This document shows, piece by piece, positions 1 to 8,593 of a stretch of 8,808 bases of DNA (positions within the stretch are counted from its first letter, which is position 1; the number at the start of each line of letters is the position of its first letter). Under the pieces are notes generated by a model. It searched no databases, was not told the origin of the DNA, and saw only the letters and a program-made list of their open reading frames with translations. This stretch comes from Gemmatimonadales bacterium (GTDB lineage: Bacteria; Gemmatimonadota; Gemmatimonadetes; Gemmatimonadales; GWC2-71-9): assembly GCA_013813145.1 (NCBI GenBank), contig JACCSE010000154.1, positions 1-8,808 on the forward strand, written 5' to 3'. Made by a program: the position numbers and the translations under genes.

Positions 1-23
1 CCCTCGCTTCGCTCGGGATGACA
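1..23. repeat. End of a dispersed extragenic repeat
   Basis: The first 23 bases read, on the minus strand, as TGT followed by CATCCCGAGCGAAGCGAGG and one more G. From general knowledge, this motif and close variants (CATCCTGAGCGCAGCGAAGG) recur many times between genes in assemblies of several environmental phyla. Only one edge is visible because the window starts inside it, so the full unit and its copy number cannot be seen here. It stops before the ribosome binding site of the first gene. The core CTCGCTTCGCTC is a mirror repeat, not a perfect palindrome. Confidence 0.5.
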
Positions 24-58
24 GGCAACACTTGCCGGATCGCCACACAGATCCCCTC

Positions 59-62
59 GAGG
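59..62 (+). promoter_or_regulatory. Ribosome binding site deciding the GTG start at 68
   Basis: GAGG lies 5 bases upstream of GTG 68. The alternative in-frame TTG at 32 has no comparable purine-rich site and begins 8 bases after the dispersed repeat. This favours GTG 68 as the true start. Confidence 0.55.
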
Positions 63-67
63 CGCAC

Positions 68-358
68 GTGAAGTACTTCCACCGCACCCACCTCCCCCCT
101 GACGCCGTGCTCGCGTCGGCGGCCGAGTTCTTCGGCAGCCGGTTGACCCCGGTGGAGGAACAGCCGCGCCGGCGGAAGTTCTCCGGCGCCATCGGTCGGG
201 TAGGGGTCACCGTGCAGGCCGAGGGGGGCCACTACACCGTGGTGACCGCGGAGACCGACCAGGTCGGGGAGAGCGAGGCCGATAAGCTGGCCAAGCGCTT
301 CCTCACCCTGCTGCACACGCTGGAGCACCCGACTCACCGCCCCATCGGCGCGTACTGA
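68..358 (+). CDS. Small conserved-looking hypothetical protein upstream of hppA
   Basis: This frame encodes 96 residues from GTG 68; a longer version from TTG 32 would have 108. I do not recognise the family. There is no signal peptide, membrane segment or metal-binding cysteine motif, so a cytoplasmic location is likely. The N-terminal part (KYFHRTHLPPDAVLASAAEF) looks helical. A basic patch (RRRKF) is followed by alternating hydrophobic segments (GRVGVTVQAEGGHYTVVTAE) typical of beta strands, and a C-terminal helix (EADKLAKRFLTLLHTL) closes the protein. This alpha-beta-alpha layout could be a small sheet-and-helix ligand-binding or protein-interaction fold, but that is a guess. The stop lies 35 bp before the pyrophosphatase start on the same strand, so the two are probably cotranscribed. 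High G+C at third codon positions supports it as a real gene. Confidence 0.7.
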   Translation: MKYFHRTHLPPDAVLASAAEFFGSRLTPVEEQPRRRKFSGAIGRVGVTVQAEGGHYTVVTAETDQVGESEADKLAKRFLTLLHTLEHPTHRPIGAY

Positions 359-393
359 TCGCCGCCACGACGATCGCCAGGAGATATCCCACG

Positions 394-2880
<2,487 letters not shown>

Positions 2881-2899
2881 TTAACTGCCCCGGGAATGA

Positions 2900-2924
2900 C
2901 CACAGGCCCTTCGCAGGCTGGTGG
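2900..2924 (+). terminator. Possible weak terminator hairpin after hppA
   Basis: CCACAGGCC and GGCTGGTGG can pair across a 7-base loop, with one A-G mismatch and one G-T wobble, starting 20 bp after the hppA stop. The nearest T-rich stretch (CTCTTTC, 2932-2938) is several bases beyond the stem, so this is not a textbook intrinsic terminator. It is the only reasonable candidate downstream of hppA. Confidence 0.3.
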
Positions 2925-2978
2925 GGTCGCCCTCTTTCGTGGCCAGGACCGGGGCGCAATCTGGAGTTCTTCGCGTCA

Positions 2979-3236
2979 ATGAAGGCACGTGACTGGCGAT
3001 CCGGTTCGTGGGGCGGTCGTTCCAGGGGCGCGCTGCAGTTAAGGAAAGATCGCACGATCCGGTTCGAGGAGCGGGCGGTAGATGCGTTGCCCGCGTTTTT
3101 CGGAGAGACTCGGGAGCGGGTGTTTACATCGCGTCAGGTTGAGGTGGCGTTTGAGGATCGGTTCTTCACGGGCGGCTGTCGCGTGCGGAGGGGCCGCCTC
3201 TTCGCGCTCTTCGAAAGGGCGTCTGCGGACCGGTAG
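2979..3236 (+). pseudogene. Doubtful short ORF, possibly a gene remnant
   Basis: This is an open frame of 85 codons from ATG 2979. Its first 25 codons look like non-coding sequence (rich in R, S, G and W). From about codon 26 it becomes more protein-like: an acidic-basic helix-like stretch (IRFEERAVDALPAFFGETRE), then RQVEVAFEDRFF, which resembles the recognition part of a winged-helix fold, then a short basic hydrophobic tail. No ribosome binding site is evident before the ATG. The stop touches the end of the convergent cytochrome gene (TAG at 3234-3236). It may be the decayed 3' part of a DNA-binding protein gene, or simply a chance frame. I cannot assign a function. Confidence 0.2.
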
Positions 3237-3818
3237 TCAATAAAGCGTGGTCAGATACTGCGCCAGATTCTCGATGTCGTCGTCCGATAGCGTCTTCGAT
3301 ACGCTGGTCATGCTCCCCGCGTCGTTTTTCCGCCGGCCCGCCTTGAAGTCCTGCAACTGCTTCACGATATAGTCGTGCTGCTGGCCCGCCACCCGGGGGA
3401 TCTCGTTCTGACCCTTGAAGCCACCGAGGTGGCACATGGTGCACAGGGTTTCGGCCGCCTTTGCCGCGCCCTGAGCTACCCGCGGGGGATCGGTCTTGAA
3501 CGCCGCGGGCCGAAGCTCCTGGGCCGCGAAGAACGCGGCGAGGTCGAGCATGTCGTCGCGGGTGAGATTCTGAGCCATGGGAGTCATCAGGGTATCCGTA
3601 CGCCGCCCTTCCTTAAAATCCTTCAGTTGCAGGTAGACGTAGCGTGCGGTCTGCCCCGCAAGCGACGGATATAACGGTTGCGCCGAGTTGCCCCCTGGGC
3701 CGTGACAGGCGGTGCAGACCGCGGCCTTCCGGCCACCCGCCTCGGCATCTTGGGCCGACGCGGGCGAGCCGAGCCAGAGGGCGGCGGCGGCCGCGAACGC
3801 CGGGGGTACCAATCGCAT
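3237..3818 (-). CDS. Secreted di-heme cytochrome c (c4/c553-like)
   Basis: This 193-residue protein is a periplasmic electron carrier with two class I cytochrome c domains. A signal peptide covers about residues 1-22, with probable cleavage at ASA/QD. The two covalent heme sites are CTACH (35-39) and CTMCH (126-130). Candidate sixth ligands are Met81 (or Met78) in the first domain and Met170 in the second. The domains are similar internal copies: a YVYLQLKDFKEGRR segment in the first matches a YIVKQLQDFKAGRR segment in the second, the hallmark of the cytochrome c4 family. AGGAG lies 5 bases before ATG 3818. The gene follows the PQQ dehydrogenase on the same strand, 61 bp away, which suggests it takes electrons from that enzyme and passes them towards a terminal oxidase. 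Partnership is inferred from context. The heme assignment is firm. Confidence 0.93.
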   Translation of the reverse strand: MRLVPPAFAAAAALWLGSPASAQDAEAGGRKAAVCTACHGPGGNSAQPLYPSLAGQTARYVYLQLKDFKEGRRTDTLMTPMAQNLTRDDMLDLAAFFAAQELRPAAFKTDPPRVAQGAAKAAETLCTMCHLGGFKGQNEIPRVAGQQHDYIVKQLQDFKAGRRKNDAGSMTSVSKTLSDDDIENLAQYLTTLY

Positions 3819-3830
3819 CGGATCTCCTTA

Positions 3831-3860
3831 GAAAACGAGGCCGCCCGGGGGCGGCCTCGT
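3831..3860 (-). terminator. Strong hairpin with T tract between dehydrogenase and cytochrome genes
   Basis: ACGAGGCCGCC (3835-3845) and GGCGGCCTCGT (3850-3860) form a perfect 11-bp stem with a CGGG loop. Read on the minus strand it begins 19 bases after the dehydrogenase stop, and its 3' side runs straight into TTTC (3834-3831, preceded by the T that closes the stem). This is the geometry of a rho-independent terminator. The next bases on the minus strand are TAAGGAG, the ribosome binding site of the cytochrome gene. It therefore acts either as a partial terminator that lowers cytochrome expression, or as an mRNA-stabilising structure at the end of the dehydrogenase message. On the plus strand it is followed by GTCTTTT, so it could also stop antisense transcription. 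Confidence 0.7.
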
Positions 3861-3879
3861 GTCTTTTCCAAGCGCGAGG

Positions 3880-5613
3880 TCAGTCGGCCAGGGTGTAGAC
3901 GAACAGGCTGTTGCCCCGCTTGAAGTCGAGCTGGGTGTTGCCACCGCATCCCATGGCAACATACTGCTTGTCCCCCGCCATGTACGACACCGGCATGGCG
4001 TTGGCGCCGGCGCCGCAGTTGAAGCTCCACAGCTTTTTCCCGTTCCTCGCGTCTAGGGCATTAAAGTTCCCGTTGCCCTCGCCAAAGAAGAAGAGATCGC
4101 CGGCGGTAGCGAGGCCGCCGCCGATGAGGGGTTGTTCCGTGTCGTGCTTCCAGGCGACCTTGCCGTCGTCCACGTTCACCGCCGCTACCCGACCCCATTG
4201 CTTCTCGCCGGGAATCACCTTGAAGGCGCCGCCGAGCCATAGCTTGGAGCCGCCGGGATAGACGGCCTCCTCGACGTGATACGTCATCGGCTGGTGCAGG
4301 TTGAGGGCGTACGACATCCGAGTCTTCGGGCTGAACGCCATCGGCGACCACTCCACCCCGCCGTTCGCGCCCGGGAGCATCCGAGCGCCTTCCGGAGTGG
4401 GCAGCACCCACATGTTTTCCTGCGGGATCATGGCCTCGGAGAAGCGAATCAGGTTGCAGTTGGAGCGGTCGTGCACGTACACGTGTCCGGTCTTGCCGCC
4501 GTGGATCAGGCCGGGGATCATCTTCCCGCTCTTGTCCTTCACCTCCACCAGAATCGGCGGGCTCACCGCGTCGAGGTCCCACACGTCGTGGGCCACGTAC
4601 TGGAAGTGGCACTTGTGGCTGCCCTTGTCCAGGTCCACGGCCACCAGCGAGTTGGTGTACAGGTTGTCGCCCGGGCACTTGGCGCCGTAGAGGTCGGGTG
4701 AGGGGTTGCCGACCACGAAGTAGGCGGTACGGGTCTTGAGGTCCACCGCCGGATTCATCCATACCCCGCCCCCCAGCGTCTGGTAGAAGGACGCGTCCTG
4801 GGCCAGCGCGGCCTTCTCCGCCTCGATATCGCGGTGCATGTCGCGGCCGGTCGCGTCGGTCTTGGCCCACACTCCTTCGTGCCCGGTCTCGGGGATGCTA
4901 TAGAAGGTCCAGAGCAGCTTCCCGGTTCCAGCATGGTATGCTTTCAGGAATCCCCGAATGCCGTACTCGCCGCCGTTGGTTCCGATCAGGACCTTATCCT
5001 CCACGACTGTCGGGGACATGGTCTCGCTGTAGCCCTTCTCCGGGTCCTCGATCTGAGTTTCCCACAGGACCTTGCCGGACTTGGCGTCGAACGCGAGCAG
5101 CTTGGCATCCAGCGTGCCCATGAACAGCCTGTTGCGCGAGATCGCTACGCCGCGGTTGTTCGGGCCGCAGCAGAAGGTGGTGACCGGTCCCATCTTGTGC
5201 TTGTAGTGCCAGAACTCCTTGCCGGTGGCTGCATCGACCGCGTAGATGTGATTGTGAGAGGTCGTCAGATACATCACGCCATCGATGACGATGGGCGCGG
5301 TCTCCATCGACTCCATCACCTCCGTCTGGACCACGAAGGCCGCCCGGAGCTTCTTCACGTTTCCGGTGTTGATCTGCTTGCCGGGATAGTAGCGGCTCTG
5401 GTCGTAGTTGCCGTTTGTGTGCAGCCAGTTCTGGTTCTGACCACCGGCGTCGGAGAGCATCGTCTGAGACACGCTCACGCTCTTCGGCACGCCGGCACCG
5501 GTAGCTCCCCCTTCCTGACCGGCCACCTCCTGTCCGCTGACCTCCGGCGAACCCACGAAGAGGGCCCATCCGAGCGCGGCGCAGGTCCCAGTGACGAGTC
5601 TCCGCCTGTGCAT
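3880..5613 (-). CDS. PQQ-dependent alcohol/methanol dehydrogenase, lanthanide-type
   Basis: This 577-residue periplasmic quinoprotein oxidises a primary alcohol (methanol or a larger one; substrate not readable here) with PQQ as cofactor. A signal peptide spans about 1-27 (MHRRRLVTG onward). Repeated beta-propeller blades show as AxDAxTGKxxW segments, for example 125-135, 174-184 and 225-235. Adjacent cysteines C148-C149 (TTFCCGPNNRG) form the disulfide over PQQ. Candidate metal ligands are E216 (GGEYGIRG), N303 (VVGNPSP) and the catalytic D346. D348, two residues on (HDVWDLD), is the extra aspartate characteristic of lanthanide-dependent XoxF and PedH enzymes; calcium enzymes such as MxaF have Ala there. 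There is no CxxCH, so it is not a quinohemoprotein. The start at 5613 is preferred over the upstream ATG at 5718 because it gives a clean signal peptide and a good ribosome site. The cytochrome c gene follows. Confidence 0.93.
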   Translation of the reverse strand: MHRRRLVTGTCAALGWALFVGSPEVSGQEVAGQEGGATGAGVPKSVSVSQTMLSDAGGQNQNWLHTNGNYDQSRYYPGKQINTGNVKKLRAAFVVQTEVMESMETAPIVIDGVMYLTTSHNHIYAVDAATGKEFWHYKHKMGPVTTFCCGPNNRGVAISRNRLFMGTLDAKLLAFDAKSGKVLWETQIEDPEKGYSETMSPTVVEDKVLIGTNGGEYGIRGFLKAYHAGTGKLLWTFYSIPETGHEGVWAKTDATGRDMHRDIEAEKAALAQDASFYQTLGGGVWMNPAVDLKTRTAYFVVGNPSPDLYGAKCPGDNLYTNSLVAVDLDKGSHKCHFQYVAHDVWDLDAVSPPILVEVKDKSGKMIPGLIHGGKTGHVYVHDRSNCNLIRFSEAMIPQENMWVLPTPEGARMLPGANGGVEWSPMAFSPKTRMSYALNLHQPMTYHVEEAVYPGGSKLWLGGAFKVIPGEKQWGRVAAVNVDDGKVAWKHDTEQPLIGGGLATAGDLFFFGEGNGNFNALDARNGKKLWSFNCGAGANAMPVSYMAGDKQYVAMGCGGNTQLDFKRGNSLFVYTLAD

Positions 5614-5619
5614 AAGTGG

Positions 5620-5624
5620 CTCCT
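5620..5624 (-). promoter_or_regulatory. Ribosome binding site deciding the dehydrogenase start at 5613
   Basis: On the minus strand AAAAAGGAG precedes ATG 5613; the AGGAG core is 6 bases from it. The longer frame from 5718 would add 35 residues that are polar and serine/threonine-rich and would bury the signal peptide. It would also cover most of the divergent intergenic region. The start at 5613 is therefore favoured. Confidence 0.75.
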
Positions 5625-5693
5625 TTTTCGCCTCCGAGAGACAACTGTGAGGAACCCGACGAGATTGTGACGAACGGGCAGTGTCTGTTGTCG

Positions 5694-5704
5694 AGGTGTC
5701 ACCT
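5694..5704. promoter_or_regulatory. Short palindrome in the divergent intergenic region
   Basis: AGGTG-T-CACCT is an 11-base perfect palindrome with a one-base centre, roughly midway in the 166-bp gap between the PQQ dehydrogenase and the ankyrin gene. It could be an operator half of a regulator acting on both genes. A site this short can arise by chance. I could not place convincing -35/-10 boxes on either strand around it. Confidence 0.2.
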
Positions 5705-5779
5705 ATCTTACTCACCACGGCCGCACCCGCAAGAGGCAGGGGCGGCGTTACCCATCAACCTCCTCTCCGAGCGATCCCG

Positions 5780-6439
5780 ATGCCCGTGCTGCTGCGAATG
5801 CTCCCGAGCCTCCTGCTGGTGCTGCTCACCGCCCCAGTCGAGGGGCAGGAGCGTAACATCAACTACGAGCTGCTTGCGGCGAGCCGGAAGGGCAGCGAGC
5901 CCGCGGTCCGCGAGCTGCTCGGTCGCGGCGCGAGCGTCGACTCGCGGGACCGGAACGGCGACACGCCGCTCAATCTCGCGGCGCGAAATGGCAATGCCGG
6001 ATTGGTAGAGCTCCTGCTCGAGCGCGGAGCGGCCGTGGATCTGGCCAACCTTGCCGGAGTGAGTCCGCTCATGGCCGCCTCCTTCACCGGGCAGGAGGCT
6101 ATCGTGCGTCTCCTGCTCGACCGCGGGGCTGACTTCCAGTCCGTTGACCGGGTCAACAAGACCGCCATGGTGTACGCGGCCGGGAACGGCCACACCGGGT
6201 GCGTTCGCGCGCTGCTCGACGCCGGCGTAGAAGTCAACGCCCGCTACCTAAACGACCTGACCGCCTTGATGTGGGCCGCCGCCTACGGCCGTGCGCCTGC
6301 GGTCGAGCTGCTGCTCCAGCGGGGCGCCGATGTTCATGTGCGGGACAATCGGGGCAAGACCGCGCTCGCGATCGCCCTGGAGGAGCGCCAGGAGGAAGCG
6401 ATCGAGCTGTTGCGGGCGTCGGGTGCGGCGGAGCGGTAG
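5780..6439 (+). CDS. Secreted ankyrin-repeat protein
   Basis: From ATG 5780 this encodes 219 residues. A short hydrophobic signal peptide (about 1-22, LPSLLLVLLTAPVEG) predicts export to the periplasm. The rest is a stack of 33-residue ankyrin repeats: a degenerate first one at about 28-58, well-formed ones at 59-91, 92-124, 125-157 and 158-190, and a C-terminal cap at 191-219. The consensus features are clear: G-TPL-AA-GN at the start of each unit and VELLLERGA-V or VRLLLDRGAD at its end. Ankyrin stacks bind other proteins; no catalytic domain is present. The start is uncertain: the frame is open back to 5681, and ATG 5798 (M7) is also possible, but only 5780 or 5798 leaves a clean signal peptide. 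No strong ribosome site is visible. It is divergent from the PQQ dehydrogenase and 71 bp before E1 alpha, so its partner is unknown. Confidence 0.88.
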   Translation: MPVLLRMLPSLLLVLLTAPVEGQERNINYELLAASRKGSEPAVRELLGRGASVDSRDRNGDTPLNLAARNGNAGLVELLLERGAAVDLANLAGVSPLMAASFTGQEAIVRLLLDRGADFQSVDRVNKTAMVYAAGNGHTGCVRALLDAGVEVNARYLNDLTALMWAAAYGRAPAVELLLQRGADVHVRDNRGKTALAIALEERQEEAIELLRASGAAER

Positions 6440-6510
6440 TGCGCGCTTGACTCTCTCCCCCATGCGGTGGATTTTCCTGCCCGAGTCCCGACCGTCCACC
6501 CAGGAACCGC

Positions 6511-7614
6511 ATGGCCGCCAGCAGCGCAACCGCTCCGTCCCGCGCCGACCCCACCGAACTTACGCGCGATCAACTGCTCGAGCTCTACTACTGGATGCGG
6601 CTCACCCGGTCCCTCGAGGAACGGCTGGTCAACCTGTACCGGCAGACCAAAGTCGTCGGCGGGCTGTTCCGCTCGCTCGGTCAGGAGGCATGTGCCGTCG
6701 GCTCGGCCTACGCCCTCCGACGGGAGGACGTGCTCTCGCCCCTGATCCGGAATCTCGGCTCTATGCTGGTGAAAGGCGCCACGCCGCTGGAAGTGCTCCG
6801 GCAGTACATGGCCAAGGGCGACTCGCCTACCCGCGGGCGGGAGCTGAACATCCATTTCGGCGACGTCGATGACCGCAACTTCATCGGCCAGATCTCCCAC
6901 CTGGGCGACATGGTGCCGGTGATGGCGGGGGTCACGCTGTCCTTCAAGCTCCGGCGCCAGCCTCGCGTCGGGCTGGTCTACGTGGGCGACGGCGCCACCT
7001 CCACCGGCGCGTTCCACGAAGGGATCAATTTGGCCGCGGTGCAGCGCTGTCCGCTCGTGGTCGTGGTCGAGAACAACCGGTACGCCTATTCCACGCCCAT
7101 AGGCCGGCAGTGCGCCGCCGAGCGGCTCGCCGACAAGGCGGCAGGCTACGGCATTCCGGGCGTCCGCGCGGACGGGAACGACGTGGTCGAGGTCTACCGG
7201 ACGACCAAGGCGGCGGTGGACCGCGCCCGGCGTGGTGAGGGGGTCAGCCTGGTCGAGCTGATGACCTATCGCCGGAAGGGGCATGCAGAGCACGACAACC
7301 AATCCTACGTGCCCGCGGGCGAGCTCGAGCGCTGGGCCCGGGAGAACGACCCGCTCGACCGCTACGCCGCCGTGCTCACCGGGCGCGAAGGTGTTCCCGC
7401 TGCGGAGCTGGCCGCCATCGATGCCCGGATCGGCCAAGAGATCGACCGTGCCACCGACGCAGCCGAGGCCTCGCCGCCGCCGGAGCCGCGCGACTGCCTC
7501 AGCGGCGTCTACGCCGACCCGGCGGTGATGCCCGCGCTCTGGTACCGCGAGGGAATTCAGAGCGCCGTCGAGCGCCACGAGCGCCCGGCGAGCTGGGGGA
7601 CGCACGATGGCTGA
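6511..7614 (+). CDS. 2-oxoacid dehydrogenase E1 component, alpha subunit
   Basis: The 367-residue alpha subunit of a thiamine-diphosphate-dependent E1 (pyruvate or branched-chain 2-oxoacid dehydrogenase type) decarboxylates the 2-oxoacid and, with E1 beta, transfers the acyl group to lipoate on E2. The ThDP/Mg motif starts at GDG (159-161, YVGDGATSTGAFHEGIN) and closes at Asn188-Asn189 (VVVENNRYAYSTP), the usual 28-30 residue spacing. The N-terminal LYYWMRLTRSLEERL helix and the RSLGQEACAVGSAYAL segment are typical of the family. The loop that normally reads GHxxxDD is GHAEHDN (257-263) here. The length fits the 320-410 range. AGGAA at 6502-6506 precedes the ATG. The stop overlaps the E1 beta start by 8 bp, implying translational coupling. 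Substrate (pyruvate or branched-chain) cannot be decided from this subunit by eye. Confidence 0.93.
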   Translation: MAASSATAPSRADPTELTRDQLLELYYWMRLTRSLEERLVNLYRQTKVVGGLFRSLGQEACAVGSAYALRREDVLSPLIRNLGSMLVKGATPLEVLRQYMAKGDSPTRGRELNIHFGDVDDRNFIGQISHLGDMVPVMAGVTLSFKLRRQPRVGLVYVGDGATSTGAFHEGINLAAVQRCPLVVVVENNRYAYSTPIGRQCAAERLADKAAGYGIPGVRADGNDVVEVYRTTKAAVDRARRGEGVSLVELMTYRRKGHAEHDNQSYVPAGELERWARENDPLDRYAAVLTGREGVPAAELAAIDARIGQEIDRATDAAEASPPPEPRDCLSGVYADPAVMPALWYREGIQSAVERHERPASWGTHDG

Positions 7615-8584
7615 GGCCACTTACCTCGAGGCGATCCGCCAAGGGCTGAGCGAGGAGATGGAGCGCGATCCCGACGTTTTCCTCATGGGGGAGGACATCG
7701 GCGCCTACGGCGGAGCCTTCAAGGTCACCGAGGGGTTGCAGGCGCGCTTCGGCGAGGGCCGGGTCATCGACACCCCGATCAGCGAGACCGGCTTCGTCGG
7801 CGCGGCTGCCGGCGCGGCCCACATGGGGATGCGGCCGGTCTGCGAGATGCAGTTCATCGACTTCGTCTCCTGCGCCTACAGCATCCTGACCAATTACGTC
7901 GCCACCGCGCGGTATCGCGCGTTCCTTCCCTGTCCGATGGTGGTGCGGGGGCCCAGCGGCGGGTACGTCCGCGGCGGACCGTTTCACTCGCAGAACCCCG
8001 AGGCCGCGTTTCTCCACACGCCGGGGCTCAAGATCGTCTATCCCGCCACCGCCAGTGACGCCAAGGGCCTGATCAAGTCCGCCATCCGCGACGACGACTG
8101 CGTACTCTTCTTCGAGCACAAGTACCTCTATCGCCGGATCAAGGAGGAGCTGCCCGGGGCCGATCACGTCGTGCCGATCGGCAAGGCCCGGGTGGCGAGG
8201 GAAGGGAAGGACCTCTCGATCGTCACCTACGCCGCGACGGTGTGGAAGGCGCTGGAGGCGGCCGAGCAGCTCGCCACGGAAGACGGCCTCTCGGTCGAGG
8301 TGCTCGACCTTCGCTCCCTGCTGCCGCTGGACGACGAGGCGATCGTCGCGACGGTGAAGAAGACCAACCGGGTGCTTATCGTGCACGAGGATACGGTCAC
8401 CGGCGGCATCGCCGGCGAAATCACCGCCCGGGTCAACGAGCTGGCCTTCGAGTGGCTGGACGCGCCGGTCCGCCGGGTGGCCGCGCACGACGTGCCGCTT
8501 CCCTACGCGCCGCAGTTGGAAGATTTCGTGCTGCCGCAGACCGGGGATATCGTAAGGGCGGCTCGGTGGATGGCAAGGTACTGA
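7607..8584 (+). CDS. 2-oxoacid dehydrogenase E1 component, beta subunit
   Basis: The 325-residue beta subunit pairs with the preceding alpha subunit as an alpha2-beta2 E1 in the cytoplasm. Family landmarks run in order: FLMGEDIGAYGGAFKVTEGL (25-44), RVIDTPISETGFVG with Glu60 as the expected ThDP aminopyrimidine contact, the RPVCEMQFIDF segment, RGPSGG, and GPFHSQNPEAAF with the conserved His127. After these come PGLKIVYPATASDAKGL and the FFEHKYLYR segment. The C-terminal transketolase-like domain starts near GKDLSIVTYAATV and contains VLDLRSLLPLDDEAI and HEDTVTGGIAGE. Length is normal and nothing is truncated. GGGGGA at 7595-7600 lies 6 bases before the ATG, inside the end of the alpha gene. 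Translational coupling should give equal amounts of the two subunits. Confidence 0.94.
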   Translation: MAEATYLEAIRQGLSEEMERDPDVFLMGEDIGAYGGAFKVTEGLQARFGEGRVIDTPISETGFVGAAAGAAHMGMRPVCEMQFIDFVSCAYSILTNYVATARYRAFLPCPMVVRGPSGGYVRGGPFHSQNPEAAFLHTPGLKIVYPATASDAKGLIKSAIRDDDCVLFFEHKYLYRRIKEELPGADHVVPIGKARVAREGKDLSIVTYAATVWKALEAAEQLATEDGLSVEVLDLRSLLPLDDEAIVATVKKTNRVLIVHEDTVTGGIAGEITARVNELAFEWLDAPVRRVAAHDVPLPYAPQLEDFVLPQTGDIVRAARWMARY

Positions 8585-8593
8585 GAGGATATC

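Larger units (their letters stand above)
2881..3236. other. Long stretch without a convincing gene
   Basis: This 356 bp stretch separates hppA (plus strand) from the convergent cytochrome gene (minus strand). It holds the weak hairpin at 2900-2924 and one doubtful 85-codon frame from 2979. An 8-base inverted pair, TTAACTGC at 2881 and GCAGTTAA at 3035, is 146 bp apart and may be chance. I see no RNA gene, tRNA-like fold or clear promoter in it. Confidence 0.5.

Noticed and set aside
2881..3042. TTAACTGC / GCAGTTAA inverted pair as ends of a small mobile element
   Set aside because: It is only 8 bases long, with no target duplication or internal symmetry; chance is the simpler explanation.
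3205..3221. Hairpin CGCTCTT-CGA-AAGGGCG as a terminator for the cytochrome gene
   Set aside because: The stem is only 7 bp with a wobble and a 3-base loop, and no T run follows on the minus strand.
5614..5718. N-terminal extension of the dehydrogenase to ATG 5718
   Set aside because: The extension is polar and would hide the signal peptide and span the divergent promoter region. ATG 5613 has a good ribosome site.
5614..5779. Sigma-70 promoters in the divergent gap
   Set aside because: Partial matches exist (for example a TAAGAT on the minus strand near 5710), but none has a good partner box at proper spacing.
6334..7620. A 428-codon frame antisense to E1 alpha
   Set aside because: It has low-complexity Arg/Gly/Ala/His composition and covers a gene with intact ThDP motifs, so it is a codon-bias artefact.
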